From contig JAMCRJ010000037.1 of assembly GCA_023381645.1 (NCBI GenBank), positions 25,485-89,484 of the forward strand: a stretch of 64,000 nucleotides of DNA, given 5' to 3'. The position numbers were made by a program, and so were the translations under genes. Source of the DNA: Gammaproteobacteria bacterium (GTDB lineage Bacteria > Pseudomonadota > Gammaproteobacteria > Acidithiobacillales > Acidithiobacillaceae). The notes below the pieces were generated by a model that worked only from the letters and a program-made list of their open reading frames with translations, had not been told where the DNA came from and searched no databases. Below are positions 1 through 7,413 of the stretch, piece after piece (position 1 is the first letter of the stretch; each line of letters starts with the position of its first letter).

Positions 1-459
1 GGCGGCATCGCTGGGCGCCGCCCGGCGGATAAGCCTGGCCACGTCCCGCCAGGCGGGGGAGTTGCCGACCATGGCCGGGGCAGGCAGCACCGTCGATTGC
101 GGCACCAGGGTCAGCAGTTCAAGAAAGTAGACAACTTTAGCGCTATCATTACGGATAGGGTAGAGATCGATCTGCGCGTTTCCGGAGGTATTGCTATGCA
201 CCACATGCTGGCCGGTACCGGAGCTTTGGCAGGCCTCAAGGGGGCAATGATTGCCTCCCTGACGACAGGCGTAACCGGCGTCCTCCATGATTTCGTAACA
301 GCGCCGCCCCTGCAGGGGCTTGCCGTCGCCGAAGACCCTCCGATAAGGCTGGTTGGCGGCGAGGACGGAGTAATCTGCACACAGCAGCACAGCCGGGGCG
401 TTGAAACAGTCCAGCAACGATGTCATTTCCGCCCGCAACTGCCTGAGCAAATCCGTCAT
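1..459 (-). CDS. PAS-domain sigma-54-dependent transcriptional activator (5' part, cut by window edge)
   Basis: This is an open reading frame of 153 codons that runs off the left edge. The ATG at 459 follows a strong GGAGGAGGGAG ribosome site. Residues ~10-115 read as a PAS sensor domain, with a cysteine cluster (C54, C64, C72, C77) around CYEIMEDAGYAC and NHCPLEAC. Such Cys-rich PAS domains occur in bacterial enhancer-binding proteins and may sense redox state or a metal. The last residues seen (AMVGNSPAWRDVARLIRRAA) match the start of the sigma-54 AAA+ module, which normally continues into a GESGTGKE Walker A motif outside the window. The gene is divergent from the operon at 764, which carries a -24/-12 promoter, so it is the likely activator of that operon (inference). 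The C-terminal HTH cannot be seen. Confidence 0.85.
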   Translation of the reverse strand, partial: MTDLLRQLRAEMTSLLDCFNAPAVLLCADYSVLAANQPYRRVFGDGKPLQGRRCYEIMEDAGYACRQGGNHCPLEACQSSGTGQHVVHSNTSGNAQIDLYPIRNDSAKVVYFLELLTLVPQSTVLPAPAMVGNSPAWRDVARLIRRAAPSDAA

Positions 460-560
460 ACTCCCTCCTCCACACGCCCGCACACGGACTCGCGATCGGT
501 GCAACGGGCACATCCTCACTCCTCATTGCGCGCATGTCAATTATAACAGCACCTGCCAAT

Positions 561-593
561 CCTCAACTGCCATTTTTGGCACCTGCGTTGAGG
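561..593. promoter_or_regulatory. Nested inverted repeat, candidate upstream activator site
   Basis: CCTCAAC (561-567) pairs with GTTGAGG (587-593). Inside it TGCCA (568-572) pairs with TGGCA (577-581). It lies about 140-175 bases upstream of the predicted sigma-54 start point, the usual distance for an enhancer-binding protein site. Binding by the divergent activator is inference. Confidence 0.4.
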
Positions 594-664
594 CACAGGC
601 CACGACAGCGGCTGCACAGCACATGAACAGCCCTATAAATAAAACACAACGACCTGTTTATCAT

Positions 665-681
665 TATCCTTTCAAAGGGTA
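665..681. promoter_or_regulatory. Palindrome, second candidate operator in the divergent region
   Basis: TATCCTTT-C-AAAGGGTA is a 17-base dyad with one mismatched pair. It is flanked by an overlapping ATTATCC (663-669) / GGATAAT (685-691) inverted repeat. It is centred about 60 bases upstream of the predicted transcription start. It could bind the activator, IHF or another regulator. The rest of the 304-base gap between 459 and 764 shows no gene. Confidence 0.35.
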
Positions 682-708
682 TCGGGATAATAGACTATTA
701 TCAAATAG

Positions 709-724
709 TGGCACAGAGATTGCT
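709..724 (+). promoter_or_regulatory. Sigma-54 (-24/-12) promoter of the cyd operon
   Basis: TGGCAC (709-714), five bases, then TTGCT (720-724) matches the TGGCAC-N5-TTGCW consensus with the required 12-base GG to GC spacing (710-711 to 722-723). The predicted transcription start is near 735. That favours the ATG at 764 over the in-frame ATG at 734 for the first gene. Confidence 0.8.
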
Positions 725-763
725 AATACTCTGATGTCAAAATACTCGACAGGGACGGGCGAT

Positions 764-1498
764 ATGATTTTCAGACAACTATGCACCCCCAAGGGCGGCC
801 ACCTGAGCTATCTGCTGGGCGACCCCGTTACCCGCGAGACCGTCATCATCGACCCCATGCCGGCGCACGTCGACACGCTGGAGGCGTTCATGATCGAGCG
901 TGGCCTCGATCTGCGGTATATACTGCAGACCCACCATGAACCCGTCCATATCGCCGCCGCTACCGTATTGAAGGAACACAGCGGCGCGCGGATTGTCGCC
1001 CACGAGAGCGTCACCGATGAGCACATCGACCTGCGCCTGCGGCATGGTGATGTCCTCTATTTCGGAGAAGAAAGTCTGCGGGTGCTGCACACGCCGGGGC
1101 TCAGCCCCTGCGCGGTCACCTATTGGTGGGAAGATCGTCTGTTCACCGGAATGACCCTGCTGGCCACCGGCGCGGCGCCCTGTACCAACCAGAGTGATCC
1201 GCAAACCCTGTATCACAGCATCACCCAAAGTCTGCTCAGTTTCCCTGGAGAAACCCTGATCTATCCCGGCCTGGAAAGCAAAGGCCGGCGCCTCACCAGC
1301 ATCGAGGAACTCCGCCGCAAGGACAACTGGTTCAACAATCAACGGGGCAAGGGCGCGTTCTTGCGCAGTTGTGCGCTCTTGTTGCCGGAGAAGTCTTCAG
1401 TAGAAGTAACCCGTAAAAGTGATGTAAACAAAATAGGGGCACAGGAGGAAGATGTGCACCATTACATGCCCGGTCGGAATATTCCGGCTTCTTTGTAG
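764..1498 (+). CDS. Degenerate ETHE1/persulfide-dioxygenase-like metallo-beta-lactamase-fold protein
   Basis: The protein has 244 residues. The N-terminus (MIFRQL, then LLGDPVTRETVIIDPM) and the fold order follow the ETHE1 / glyoxalase II family, which oxidises glutathione persulfide with a mononuclear iron. The ligand motifs are broken: the usual THxHxDH reads THHEPVH (56-62), HTPGHT reads HTPGLS (L113), FTGD reads FTGM (M130) and YPGHD reads YPGLE (L170). Of the three iron ligands known in ETHE1 (His, His, Asp), only the first His (H57) remains, so it is probably not an active dioxygenase. A ~50-residue C-terminal tail (after ~190) is not typical. It is the first gene of the sigma-54 operon, ten bases before cydA. 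An upstream in-frame ATG at 734 sits at the predicted transcription start and was not chosen. A sensing or structural role is inference. Confidence 0.8.
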   Translation: MIFRQLCTPKGGHLSYLLGDPVTRETVIIDPMPAHVDTLEAFMIERGLDLRYILQTHHEPVHIAAATVLKEHSGARIVAHESVTDEHIDLRLRHGDVLYFGEESLRVLHTPGLSPCAVTYWWEDRLFTGMTLLATGAAPCTNQSDPQTLYHSITQSLLSFPGETLIYPGLESKGRRLTSIEELRRKDNWFNNQRGKGAFLRSCALLLPEKSSVEVTRKSDVNKIGAQEEDVHHYMPGRNIPASL

Positions 1499-1508
1499 GA
1501 GGTAATTC

Positions 1509-3143
1509 ATGGACATGTTGATCAATCCCACGGTGGTGGAGCTATCGCGCCTGCAGTTCGCGTTGACCGCTCTCTACCACTTCTTATTTGTACCACTCAC
1601 CCTGGGTATGACCTTTATTCTGGCCACCATGGAAACGGTGTATGTCATCACCGGCAAGCAGATTTATAAAGAAATGACCCAGTTCTGGGGTAAGCTCTTC
1701 GGCATCAACTTTGCCCTGGGTGTCGCTACCGGCCTGACCATGGAGTTTGAATTCGGGACCAACTGGTCCATGTACTCCCACTTCGTGGGTGACATTTTCG
1801 GCACCCCGCTGGCCATTGAGGGGCTGATGGCCTTCTTCATGGAATCCACCTTTGTCGGTGTGATGTTCTTCGGCTGGGAGCGCATGAGCCGCAAGGCGCA
1901 CCTCGTGGTAACTTATCTGGTTGCTCTCGGTTCCAACCTTTCCGCATTGTGGATTCTCATTGCCAACGGTTTTATGCAGGACCCGCGGGGCGGCACTTTT
2001 GATCCCAATACCATGCGGATGCAATTTTCCAGCTTTATCGACCTGATCTTCAACCCGGATGCGCAGGCCAAGTTTGTCCATACCTCCATCGCGGGTTTTG
2101 TAACCGGCTCCATGTTTGTCATGGGCGTCAGCGCTTATTACATGCTGACCAACAAGCGGAAAGATTTGGCGTTGCGTTCCTTCCGGATCGCCACGCTCTT
2201 CGGCGTGATTTCCAGCATCGGCGTCATTACCCTGGGTGACGCCCTGGGCTACATTGATGGCCAGAAACAACCCACCAAGCTGGCGGCCATGGAAGCCATC
2301 TGGAACACAGATTACAACACGGTGCCCGCGTCCTGGAACCTCATCGCCATCCCCAGCCGTAGCGAACAGAAGAATCTTTTCGAGGTTTCCATCCCGTATA
2401 TCCTTACACCGTTGCTGACCCACTCCGAGACGACGGTCATCCCCGGCATCATCCAGCTGGAGCAGGAAGCCAAGCCAAAGATTGCCAATGGCATCAAGGC
2501 GATGATCGCACTGAAGGAGTACAACCTGGATCACAGCAATACCCAGGCGCTGGCCACCTTCAAGCAGTACGAAAATGACATGGGTTATGGTTTCCTGGCC
2601 ATGCAGTTTGCGCCTGATCAGGACCTCAAGAAGATCGACGCCACCAATCTGCCCAGTGTTCTGGACAAGACGGCGAAGGATACCATCCCCAATGTCTGGG
2701 TAGAGTTCTGGGCCTTCCGCCTGATGGTCGCTGTAGGCTTCTTTATGCTAGCCCTCTTTGCTTTCGCGGCTTATTTCAGCCTGAAGAACGAAATCGAGAA
2801 ACACCCCACTCTGCTGAAACTGGCGATGTGGAGTATTCCCTTGCCTTGGGTAGCTTGTGAGTTCGGCTGGATCACCGCCGAAAATGGTCGTCAGCCGTGG
2901 ACAGTATTCGGCTGGCTGCCTACCTTCGTCTCCGCTTCCACCCACAGCGTCGGCTACATGGTGTTCTCGCTTATCGGGTTCACCCTGCTGTACAGCTCTT
3001 TCATCGCAGCGGAGCTCTACCTGATGTTCAAATACGCCCGTCTGGGTCCGCAGGATGATCATCATGGTCATGGTTCTGCACCTGCGGGTGGCGGCATGGC
3101 GGGTCAGCCGGTGTTTGCCAAACCCAGCATGGACCGCAAGTAA
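1509..3143 (+). CDS. cydA: Cytochrome bd ubiquinol oxidase subunit I
   Basis: The 544-residue protein closely resembles E. coli CydA throughout. It carries three hemes and oxidises quinol while reducing oxygen at the cytoplasmic membrane. Visible ligands are H24 (b595), H191 and M406 (b558), and the acidic pair E104/E112; the GRQPW signature is at 460-464. The Q-loop between ~250 and 400 is of the longer bd-I type. The C-terminal tail is short and His/Gly-rich (DDHHGHGS). RBS GGAGG lies just upstream of the ATG. In an acidophile it would supply a low-proton-yield, high-affinity terminal oxidase; its control by sigma-54 is inferred from the promoter at 709. Confidence 0.97.
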   Translation: MDMLINPTVVELSRLQFALTALYHFLFVPLTLGMTFILATMETVYVITGKQIYKEMTQFWGKLFGINFALGVATGLTMEFEFGTNWSMYSHFVGDIFGTPLAIEGLMAFFMESTFVGVMFFGWERMSRKAHLVVTYLVALGSNLSALWILIANGFMQDPRGGTFDPNTMRMQFSSFIDLIFNPDAQAKFVHTSIAGFVTGSMFVMGVSAYYMLTNKRKDLALRSFRIATLFGVISSIGVITLGDALGYIDGQKQPTKLAAMEAIWNTDYNTVPASWNLIAIPSRSEQKNLFEVSIPYILTPLLTHSETTVIPGIIQLEQEAKPKIANGIKAMIALKEYNLDHSNTQALATFKQYENDMGYGFLAMQFAPDQDLKKIDATNLPSVLDKTAKDTIPNVWVEFWAFRLMVAVGFFMLALFAFAAYFSLKNEIEKHPTLLKLAMWSIPLPWVACEFGWITAENGRQPWTVFGWLPTFVSASTHSVGYMVFSLIGFTLLYSSFIAAELYLMFKYARLGPQDDHHGHGSAPAGGGMAGQPVFAKPSMDRK

Positions 3144-3162
3144 CGCCTGCGTGATGAATCAA

Positions 3163-3182
3163 GGGGGGTTGATTTACCCCCC
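3163..3182 (+). promoter_or_regulatory. Intercistronic hairpin between cydA and cydB
   Basis: GGGGGGT (3163-3169) pairs perfectly with ACCCCCC (3176-3182) around a six-base loop. No T-run follows, so it is not a full terminator. It may stabilise the cydA message or set the cydA:cydB ratio (inference). Confidence 0.6.
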
Positions 3183-3202
3183 GACTGAATGGAGAGCACA
3201 AG

Positions 3203-4336
3203 ATGGATGCTTACGTATTTTTAAAGATATTCTGGTTCCTGATTCTGGGAATCCTGTTGATGGGCCTCGCTATCATGGTCGGTATGGATATGGGTGTTGG
3301 CACTCTGATGCGCTTTGTCGGCAAAACCGACGGCGAACGCCGCGAAGCGCTCAACATTGTTGGCCCACACTGGGACGGTAACCAGGTGTGGTTCATTCTT
3401 GGCGGTGGTGCGATTTTCGCGGCCTTTCCAAGCCTCTATGCGACATCATTTTCAGTCTTCTACATCGTCATGATTCTCCTGCTGTTCAGCATGATCATGC
3501 GCCCTGTCGCCTTTGAATACCGTTCCAAGGTGCCCAGTCATCGCTGGCGCGATTCCTGGGACTGGGTCTTTCTCATTTCCGGTGCCCTGCCCATGATTGT
3601 TTACGGGGCTGCCATGGGGAATATTCTGGAGGGCGTCGGCTTTCACTTCGGCTGGGACGGCCAGTATTACCAGACCGAATCTTTCATCTGGTATCTGCTG
3701 AATCCTTTTGCGGTTCTCTGCGGCGTACTGTCCCTGAGCCTGGCCATCTATCAAGGCGGCGCCATGCTCATGATACGCGGCAGCGGTGCGCTGTATGACC
3801 GGGCACGGAATTACGCCAGCGTCGGCGGCATTGTGGCGCTGGTGATCTTCGTTATCGGTGGTTTCATGGTGTCCGGCATGAAGGGTTTTCAACTGGTCAG
3901 TGGTGATCCGGGCATGCCCGCGAACCCGGTCAGCGGCCAGACGGTCACACTCGCGAACGGGGCGTGGATGGCTAACTATTCCGCCCACCCCATGCTCTGG
4001 CTGGTGCCCTTGCTGGGTTTGGTTGGCATGGTCCTGGGCGTGCTCGCACTGCGCGCCAACAAGCCCATTCTCGGCTGGTGGATGGGTGCAGTGGCATGGA
4101 TCGGCGTGATCGGTGCGGTGGGCACTTCCATGTTCCCCTTCCTGATGCCTTCCACGGACAACCCGGACCAGAGCCTCACCGTCTGGAACAGCACGGGCAG
4201 TGAGTACAATCTGGTCTGGATGACCATCTTTGGCCTGCTTTTCCTGCCCATCGTCATCAGTTACACCACCTGGTGTTTCCGGGTGATGCGCGGCAAGGTG
4301 GCGGCACCCGACACGCAAGACGACCACGCTTACTAA
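3203..4336 (+). CDS. cydB: Cytochrome bd ubiquinol oxidase subunit II
   Basis: The protein has 377 residues and about eight to nine membrane segments, and is the structural partner of CydA. The N-terminal motif MDMGVG and the HWDGNQVW box (conserved Asp residues implicated in the proton channel and heme d site in E. coli) are present. The start at 3203 is preceded by GGAGAGC. It lies 59 bases after cydA, separated by a hairpin, and is followed by two very small membrane proteins. Confidence 0.97.
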   Translation: MDAYVFLKIFWFLILGILLMGLAIMVGMDMGVGTLMRFVGKTDGERREALNIVGPHWDGNQVWFILGGGAIFAAFPSLYATSFSVFYIVMILLLFSMIMRPVAFEYRSKVPSHRWRDSWDWVFLISGALPMIVYGAAMGNILEGVGFHFGWDGQYYQTESFIWYLLNPFAVLCGVLSLSLAIYQGGAMLMIRGSGALYDRARNYASVGGIVALVIFVIGGFMVSGMKGFQLVSGDPGMPANPVSGQTVTLANGAWMANYSAHPMLWLVPLLGLVGMVLGVLALRANKPILGWWMGAVAWIGVIGAVGTSMFPFLMPSTDNPDQSLTVWNSTGSEYNLVWMTIFGLLFLPIVISYTTWCFRVMRGKVAAPDTQDDHAY

Positions 4337-4348
4337 GAGGAGGCGGAT

Positions 4349-4552
4349 ATGAAAAATTTGCTCACATTTATCGGGTTGGCGGCGGTCATGGTGTTGTCCC
4401 TTTTTCTGGCGGTGATTACCGGCGACTACGGCCCTTGGTACTTTGCCTGGCTGGTGGGTACCACCATGATTGTCCTTATCTCTGCTGCAGGTGCTATCAT
4501 GTTTGACAGACAGGAGGAAGATCAGCAGCGAAAGCAGGGTTCCACTCATTAG
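4349..4552 (+). CDS. cydX: CydX-like bd oxidase small subunit with an extra N-terminal membrane helix
   Basis: The product has 67 residues. Residues ~29-58 (PWYFAWLVGTTMIV...DRQEED) match the core of CydX, the ~37-residue third subunit of E. coli bd-I, including the WYFAW(I/L)xG signature and the acidic tail. Unlike CydX it has a preceding ~28-residue hydrophobic segment (NLLTFIGLAAVMVLSLFLAV), giving two predicted helices. RBS AGAGGAGG lies 12 bases after cydB. It probably stabilises the heme b595/d site as CydX does; the function of the extra helix is unknown. Confidence 0.8.
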   Translation: MKNLLTFIGLAAVMVLSLFLAVITGDYGPWYFAWLVGTTMIVLISAAGAIMFDRQEEDQQRKQGSTH

Positions 4553-4569
4553 GAAACAAGGAGTTGTCT

Positions 4570-4671
4570 ATGCATTATGTCGATCTGGAAGATTTCATCT
4601 TCTTTCTGCCGTTCGTTTACTTTAGTCTGGCAGGTTTTGCTTACCTTTACACCAGAAAACGGTTCCGCTAA
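4570..4671 (+). CDS. 33-residue single-span membrane peptide of the cyd operon
   Basis: A very short frame encodes MHYVDLEDFIFF... and ends TRKRFR. It has one hydrophobic helix (~9-26) and a basic C-terminus, which predicts an N-out/C-in orientation. AAGGAG sits seven bases before the ATG. It lies 17 bases after the cydX-like gene and 16 bases before the operon terminator, so it is very likely translated. It may be a fourth bd oxidase subunit, by analogy with CydH/CydY-type peptides; no sequence match to these is claimed. Confidence 0.65.
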   Translation: MHYVDLEDFIFFLPFVYFSLAGFAYLYTRKRFR

Positions 4672-4687
4672 ACGCGGTACCATCACG

Positions 4688-4708
4688 GGGGCCTTCGGGC
4701 CCCTTTTT
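4688..4708 (+). terminator. Rho-independent terminator of the cyd operon
   Basis: GGGGCC-TTCG-GGCCCC is a six-base GC stem with a UUCG tetraloop, followed by TTTTT. It closes the operon that begins at the sigma-54 promoter. Confidence 0.9.
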
Positions 4709-4725
4709 ATTCATAAGGAATTCTA

Positions 4726-6132
4726 TTGCGTACTGTGGACGAATTGCTGGCGGCGCAAAAATCTTCGCTCCGGGAAAACGGTCCCCTCGACTACAGGCAA
4801 CGTAAGATGCTGCTGCGCGCCGTTGCGCAGATGCTGCTGCAACACGGTACGGCACTGGGCGAAGCAATCGCCCGGGATTTCGGCAGACGCCACCTCCGCG
4901 AAACCGAAATCTATGAAATCTATCCCCTGCAGGCGGAGATCGCCTATGTGCTCAGCCATCTCAGGAACTGGATGCGACCACGCGCCGTGCATACCCGCTG
5001 GCCCTTCCTCCCGGCACGTAGTCAGATCACTCCGCAACCCGTGGGAGTGGTGGGCATTATCGGCGCATGGAACTATCCGTTGCTTCTGACCCTGCTGCCG
5101 TTGATCTCCGCCATCGCCGCCGGAAATCGGGTGATGATCAAGGCGCCGCGCCTGACGCCTCAGAGCATGACGTTATTGGCACAATATCTGCGTGATGTGG
5201 CACCTGAGGATACCATTGCGCTGGTCCAGGGATCACCTGGTGTGGATCACGCGTTTCCGGGGCTGCCTTTCGACCATCTGATTTTTTCGGGAGCCACCCG
5301 CACCGGACGGGTTATCGCTCGTGCGGCGGCGCGGAATCTGGTGCCGGTAACACTTTCCATGAGTGGCAAGAGCCCGGCCATTATCCAGCGTGATTATCCC
5401 CTGGCCACGGCCGCCCGGTCCATCATGGCGGGCAAACTCGTGAATGCCGGACAAACCTGCATCGCCCCCGATTATTGTCTGGTGGCGGCGGATCAGCGCG
5501 ACGATTTTATCGCGCTGGCGAAATCGGCCGCTTTGTCGCTCTATCCCCAATGGGCAGACAACCCGGACTACACCAGCATCCCCAATGTGCTGCTGTGGGA
5601 ACGCCTGGATGGCCTGCTGCAGGATGCCCGGGGGAAAGGAGCGCTACTATGGCAGTCTTCGCCAGCACTGGCATTGACCGATAGCGCGCAGCGGCCCTTC
5701 CCGCCCACGCTGCTCTGGAATACACGGCCCGGCATGAAAATCTTGGAAGAAGAAACCTTCGGGCCAATCCTGGTAGTTCTGACTTACGATAACCTCGGGG
5801 AGGCACTGGCCTACGTGCGCGACCATCCTGCCCCTCTGGCGCTGTATTATTTCGACCGGGATCAGCGGCGCGCCCTACGGCAGTGTAAGGGAATTACCGC
5901 GGGAGGCATCACCATCAACGACACCATTTTCCATGTCGCACAACCAGGTATTCCTTTCGGCGGTATCGGCCTGAGCGGCATAGGCCAGTATCGTGGTATT
6001 TATGGGTTTCAACGCCTCTCGCACTATCAGGGCGTCTTCAGGCAGAATCGTCTGAGCGCCTGCGAATGGGTTCGCCCCCCTTACGGACGCTGGACGCGGC
6101 TGCTCATCGCCTGGCTGTCACGCTGGGGATAA
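4726..6132 (+). CDS. Class 3-type (coniferyl/fatty) aldehyde dehydrogenase lacking the usual general-base Glu
   Basis: The 468-residue protein aligns along its length with ALDH3/coniferyl aldehyde dehydrogenases, which oxidise aldehydes to acids with NAD(P)+. The catalytic Cys is C245 in GQTCIAPDY. The Asn of GAWNYP (N116) and the EEETFGP motif are present. The normally invariant Glu of the LELGGKSP motif is replaced: the sequence reads LSMSGKSP, with S211 at the Glu position. The start is a TTG at 4726 after AAGGAA. It stands first in a row with a GMC oxidoreductase and a CopD-like protein, suggesting an alcohol-to-aldehyde-to-acid pathway (inference). A C-terminal hydrophobic stretch (LLIAWLSRWG) may associate with the membrane. 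Confidence 0.85.
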   Translation: MRTVDELLAAQKSSLRENGPLDYRQRKMLLRAVAQMLLQHGTALGEAIARDFGRRHLRETEIYEIYPLQAEIAYVLSHLRNWMRPRAVHTRWPFLPARSQITPQPVGVVGIIGAWNYPLLLTLLPLISAIAAGNRVMIKAPRLTPQSMTLLAQYLRDVAPEDTIALVQGSPGVDHAFPGLPFDHLIFSGATRTGRVIARAAARNLVPVTLSMSGKSPAIIQRDYPLATAARSIMAGKLVNAGQTCIAPDYCLVAADQRDDFIALAKSAALSLYPQWADNPDYTSIPNVLLWERLDGLLQDARGKGALLWQSSPALALTDSAQRPFPPTLLWNTRPGMKILEEETFGPILVVLTYDNLGEALAYVRDHPAPLALYYFDRDQRRALRQCKGITAGGITINDTIFHVAQPGIPFGGIGLSGIGQYRGIYGFQRLSHYQGVFRQNRLSACEWVRPPYGRWTRLLIAWLSRWG

Positions 6133-6161
6133 CGGTTCATCTTCGGAGAATACACACCAAA

Positions 6162-7409
6162 ATGCCCGCGTCTGATGTGATTATTGCCGGTTCTGGACCA
6201 GCCGGCGCCATGCTGGCCAGAGACTTGGCACGCGCCGGGGCTAGCGTGCGGATTCTGGAACGAGGCGAAGAAACCCCGGCGTCAGCGCCCAATTTATGGA
6301 AGCTCTGGCGCCGCAAGGAGGCATTATATGTGGCGCCGGGGGTTGCCCTGTTCCGTGGCATGCGGGTTGGAGGTGGTTCCACAGTTTTCTACCACACGGC
6401 CGTATCTCCTCCCCTGGAGATGTTTTCCCGCTATGGCGTGGAAATGGCGCAGGATTTGGCGGCTGTTCTTGCAGAATTACCGCACCAACCCCTGGAGGCG
6501 TCACTGCTGGGTCCCGCCGCGCAACGTATCACCGACGCGGCACGCTCTTTGGGTCTGCCCTGGCAGACGTTGCCGAAGATGATTTATCAGGAGCTCTGCA
6601 GCCATGGGGGCTGCCCACCCGCAGCTTTCTGGTCTGCTGAGCTGCTGCTGACGCAGGCAATGCAACTGGGCGCCAAACTGGAAACCGGCATCCAGGTAAA
6701 CAGGGTGCTTTTTCAGAATGGGCGTGCGGTGGGTGTGGAGGCCCTCCAGAACGGGCAGCTACGCCGGTTCATGGGGGGGACGGTCATTCTGTCAGCAGGT
6801 GGCGTGGCAAGCCCCGTAATATTACAGCGCAGTGGGATCCGTGAGGCGGGGCGGGGATTTTTTTGCGATCCTTTGCGCGTTGGCGTGGCAATGGGCCGGG
6901 AAGACGGGCACCAGGAGGCAGCACTGCCCATGACAGCGGGATTCGTAGATCGGGAAGCAGGTTACATGCTGACGGATATGACTGTTCCACCCAATTTTTA
7001 TCGCGCCTTTGCGTGGGCAGCCGGCAGAGTCGACATGCTTGCGAATTATCGGCATAGTATGATGATCATGGTAAAAATCCGCGATGAAATCAGCGGTGAA
7101 ATTAACGCTAACGGGCGCGTCTGGCGACACTTTTCCGCAGCCGAAAAAAAACGCATGCGCAACGGCATGGGACGAGCTGCGGACATCCTCCGGGCGGCGG
7201 GCGGTAGACGGACATTCTTCTCGCCCTGGCTGGCCGCGCACCCCGGCGGCAGCGTGCGTCTGGGCGAACTGCTGGATGAGCGGCTATCCTGTTGCGCCCC
7301 CAATCTCCATGTCTGTGATGCGTCGGTGATCCCCGAACCCTGGGGTTTACCCCCGACGCTGACGGTATTATCCCTGGCGAAATATTTGGGCCGCATATTA
7401 CTTGGGTGA
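6162..7409 (+). CDS. GMC-family FAD-dependent oxidoreductase
   Basis: The protein has 415 residues. The N-terminal dinucleotide fold GSGPAGAMLARDLA binds the FAD ADP moiety, GGGST (from ~68) is the second GMC FAD contact, and the C-terminal domain ends in the family pattern CDASVIPEPWG...PTLTVLSLA, with a candidate catalytic His in AAHPGGS. Family members oxidise alcohols (choline, glucose, long-chain alcohols); the substrate here is unknown. The ATG at 6162 (RBS CGGAGAA) was chosen because the FAD motif begins seven residues later. It is 29 bases after the aldehyde dehydrogenase and four before the next gene, so the three form one transcription unit. Confidence 0.85.
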   Translation: MPASDVIIAGSGPAGAMLARDLARAGASVRILERGEETPASAPNLWKLWRRKEALYVAPGVALFRGMRVGGGSTVFYHTAVSPPLEMFSRYGVEMAQDLAAVLAELPHQPLEASLLGPAAQRITDAARSLGLPWQTLPKMIYQELCSHGGCPPAAFWSAELLLTQAMQLGAKLETGIQVNRVLFQNGRAVGVEALQNGQLRRFMGGTVILSAGGVASPVILQRSGIREAGRGFFCDPLRVGVAMGREDGHQEAALPMTAGFVDREAGYMLTDMTVPPNFYRAFAWAAGRVDMLANYRHSMMIMVKIRDEISGEINANGRVWRHFSAAEKKRMRNGMGRAADILRAAGGRRTFFSPWLAAHPGGSVRLGELLDERLSCCAPNLHVCDASVIPEPWGLPPTLTVLSLAKYLGRILLG

Positions 7410-7413
7410 ATGA

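Noticed and set aside
97..546. A forward open frame of 149 codons at the left edge
   Set aside because: It is antisense to the PAS domain of the sigma-54 activator, which has a strong RBS and family similarity.
401..763. An upstream in-frame extension of the ETHE1-like gene
   Set aside because: It would run through the sigma-54 promoter and overlap the divergent regulator. The family N-terminus (MIFRQL) begins at 764.
1584..4549. Long antisense frames opposite cydA and cydB
   Set aside because: Both are His/Gln/Gly-rich mirror translations of membrane-protein codons, with no motif.
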